The position numbers were made by a program, and so were the translations under genes. Positions 6,161 through 7,183 of a DNA stretch of 7,183 nt are shown here, piece by piece. This DNA is from Devosia sp. Its GTDB lineage: Bacteria; Pseudomonadota; Alphaproteobacteria; Rhizobiales; Devosiaceae. The notes beneath the pieces are model-generated. The model ran no database searches. It saw only the letters and a list, made by a program, of their open reading frames with translations, and was not told the origin of the DNA. Every line of letters begins with the position of its first letter. Position 1 is the first letter of the stretch. The stretch spans positions 1 to 7,183 of the forward strand of contig JAQGJI010000140.1 of NCBI GenBank assembly GCA_028290685.1. Direction: 5' to 3'.

Positions 6161-6862
6161 CTACTCGCCTTTGAACAGCTTTTTGAGCATAGCCGCCATG
6201 GGACCGGTTTCGGGCAAGTTGACGGCGGGTTTAGCGGGCCGGGCCTGCCGGATATGGCTCTGCGCTTTGGGCGACGGCTTGTCCTCGGCCGCTTCAGCCG
6301 GTCTTGTCGCCAGCGCCAGTTTGTTCATGAAGCCGCTATCGTCGCCCTTGAGCAACAGGCTGACATGCTTGCCGATGCCCTCCAGCAGCGGTTCGAGCCA
6401 GGCCTTGTCGGCCTTGGCGAAATCGCCCAGCACATGGGGGGTCACGAATTCCTTCCCGGGATGGCCGATGCCCAGCCGCACGCGCTTGTAGTTCAGCCCG
6501 ATCTGCGGATCGATCGAGCGCAGGCCGTTATGGCCGCCATTGCCGCCGCCGATCTTGACCCGCACCTTGCCGGGCGCCAGATCGAGTTCGTCATAGAACA
6601 CGATGATGTCGGCCGGCTCGATCTTGTAGAACTGTGCCACCTGCTGCACGCTGTCGCCCGAGCGGTTCATGAAGGTTTGCGGCTTGAGCAGGATGACCTT
6701 TTCACCACCGATAGTGCCTTCGGCCAACAGCCCGGCATGCTTGGAGCGAAACTGGCCAATGGCGTGCTCGCGCGCAACCGCATCGATCGCCATGAAGCCG
6801 ATATTGTGGCGATTGCCCTGATACTGGCTGCCCGGATTACCCAGGCCGGCAAGGAGTTTCAT
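6161..6862 (-). CDS. pth: Peptidyl-tRNA hydrolase
   Basis: A 233-residue cytosolic enzyme that cleaves peptidyl-tRNA dropped from ribosomes, recycling tRNA. The family signature opens the protein (LLAGLGNPGSQYQGNRHNIGF). The catalytic and substrate-binding residues all appear: Asn9, His19 (His20 in E. coli), Asn66 in KPQTFMNRSG, Asp91 in FYDELDL, and His111-Asn112 in GGGNGGHNGLRS. The core ends near residue 186. A Pro/Ala/Lys-rich tail of about 47 residues follows, ending MLKKLFKGE. E. coli Pth (194 residues) lacks such a tail, but alphaproteobacterial forms often have one. GGAG (6870-6873) lies 7 bases before the ATG. The gene follows rplY on the same strand with a 66-base gap holding a terminator, so expression depends on read-through or on a promoter inside rplY. 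Confidence 0.97.
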   Translation of the reverse strand: MKLLAGLGNPGSQYQGNRHNIGFMAIDAVAREHAIGQFRSKHAGLLAEGTIGGEKVILLKPQTFMNRSGDSVQQVAQFYKIEPADIIVFYDELDLAPGKVRVKIGGGNGGHNGLRSIDPQIGLNYKRVRLGIGHPGKEFVTPHVLGDFAKADKAWLEPLLEGIGKHVSLLLKGDDSGFMNKLALATRPAEAAEDKPSPKAQSHIRQARPAKPAVNLPETGPMAAMLKKLFKGE

Positions 6863-6873
6863 GCACCCGCTCC

Positions 6874-6903
6874 AAACAAAAGAGGCGACCCGCAGGCCGC
6901 CTC
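6874..6903 (-). terminator. Intrinsic terminator between rplY and pth
   Basis: On the minus strand GAGGCGGCC and GGTCGCCTC form a 9-pair stem with one G-T pair and a TGCG loop (6903-6882), followed directly by TTTTGTTT (6881-6874). This is a textbook rho-independent shape. It starts 26 bases after the rplY stop. Its T tract ends right against the GGAG ribosome binding site of pth, so the arrangement may be a full terminator or an attenuator. Confidence 0.75.
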
Positions 6904-6928
6904 GGATTGCGCATAAAACCGGCCGCGA

Positions 6929-7183
6929 TTATTCCGCGTCGGTTGTGCCTGCATCGCTGTCGCCAGCCTCATCCCCACTCGAGCGCAGTGCCGAGGGGGC
7001 AACGATCGTGGCGATGGTGACATCTTCTTCGTGGCTGTGGTCGACCGAGCCGGCCGGCAGCTTGACGGAGGAGATGTGGATGGTATCGCCGATATCAAGG
7101 CCCGTCAGGTCGACAGTCACTTCCTCGGGGATGTTGTCCGCAGCAACGGTCAGATCCAGCGTGTGGTGCACGATGTTGAGCGT
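6929..7183 (-). CDS. rplY: 50S ribosomal protein L25/Ctc, C-terminal part (cut by window edge)
   Basis: The last 84 residues of a Ctc-type L25, a 5S rRNA-binding protein of the large subunit. The N-terminal 5S-binding domain lies beyond the right edge. What remains is the beta-rich C-terminal domain typical of long L25 proteins: VHHTLDLTVAADNIPEEV, then VDLTGLDIGDTIHISSVKLP and EEDVTIATIVAPSA. It ends in an acidic tail (GDEAGDSDAGTTDAE). The frame is open to 7183. The GTG at 7171 is an internal Val codon, not a start, because the conserved sequence continues through it (TLNIVHH). The gene order with pth downstream is common in alphaproteobacteria. Confidence 0.92.
   Translation of the reverse strand, partial: TLNIVHHTLDLTVAADNIPEEVTVDLTGLDIGDTIHISSVKLPAGSVDHSHEEDVTIATIVAPSALRSSGDEAGDSDAGTTDAE

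Noticed and set aside
6859..7098. 79-codon minus-strand frame overlapping the rplY 3' end and reaching pth
   Set aside because: It overlaps the conserved L25 domain in another frame, and its Arg/Ser/Pro-rich product is typical of a frame shadow.

Overview
This GC-rich window carries seven intact protein genes and one partial gene. They look like chromosomal DNA of an alphaproteobacterium. Membership of the Hyphomicrobiales, perhaps near Devosia, is my inference from the long-tailed Pth, the L25 (Ctc-type)–Pth–YchF neighbourhood and a palindrome of a type common in that order. No tRNA, rRNA, CRISPR array, insertion sequence or phage gene is visible, and no stretch without a gene exceeds 200 bases.

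Left part (1-2464): a sugar-use locus. A GH4 alpha-galactosidase (melA, minus strand) is transcribed away from a MelR-type AraC regulator (plus strand). The 160-base gap between them holds a plausible sigma70-type promoter and an inverted repeat that may be an operator. The pair resembles the enterobacterial melR/melA arrangement for melibiose and related alpha-galactosides. The transporter, if present, would lie beyond the left edge.

Middle and right: three housekeeping genes all read on the minus strand. They are rplY (ribosomal protein L25/Ctc, cut by the right edge), pth (peptidyl-tRNA hydrolase) and ychF (ribosome-associated P-loop NTPase). A strong intrinsic terminator sits between rplY and pth, directly against the pth ribosome binding site.

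Between pth and ychF lies a compact envelope-signalling module (3828-6021). It consists of an ECF sigma factor of SigK type, its overlapping membrane anti-sigma factor of RskA type (minus strand), and a divergently transcribed secreted DUF4394 protein (plus strand). The 161-base gap between the two divergent units contains two outward-facing copies of the same two-block motif, TGC[A/G]TCC-N17-GTAG. They have identical spacing and sit at the right distance from each start codon. I read them as the promoters of an autoregulated sigma factor and its secreted target, parallel to mycobacterial SigK/RskA and MPT70/MPT83. This is the most interesting part of the window. The region between the DUF4394 gene and pth holds a terminator hairpin and a REP-like palindrome.
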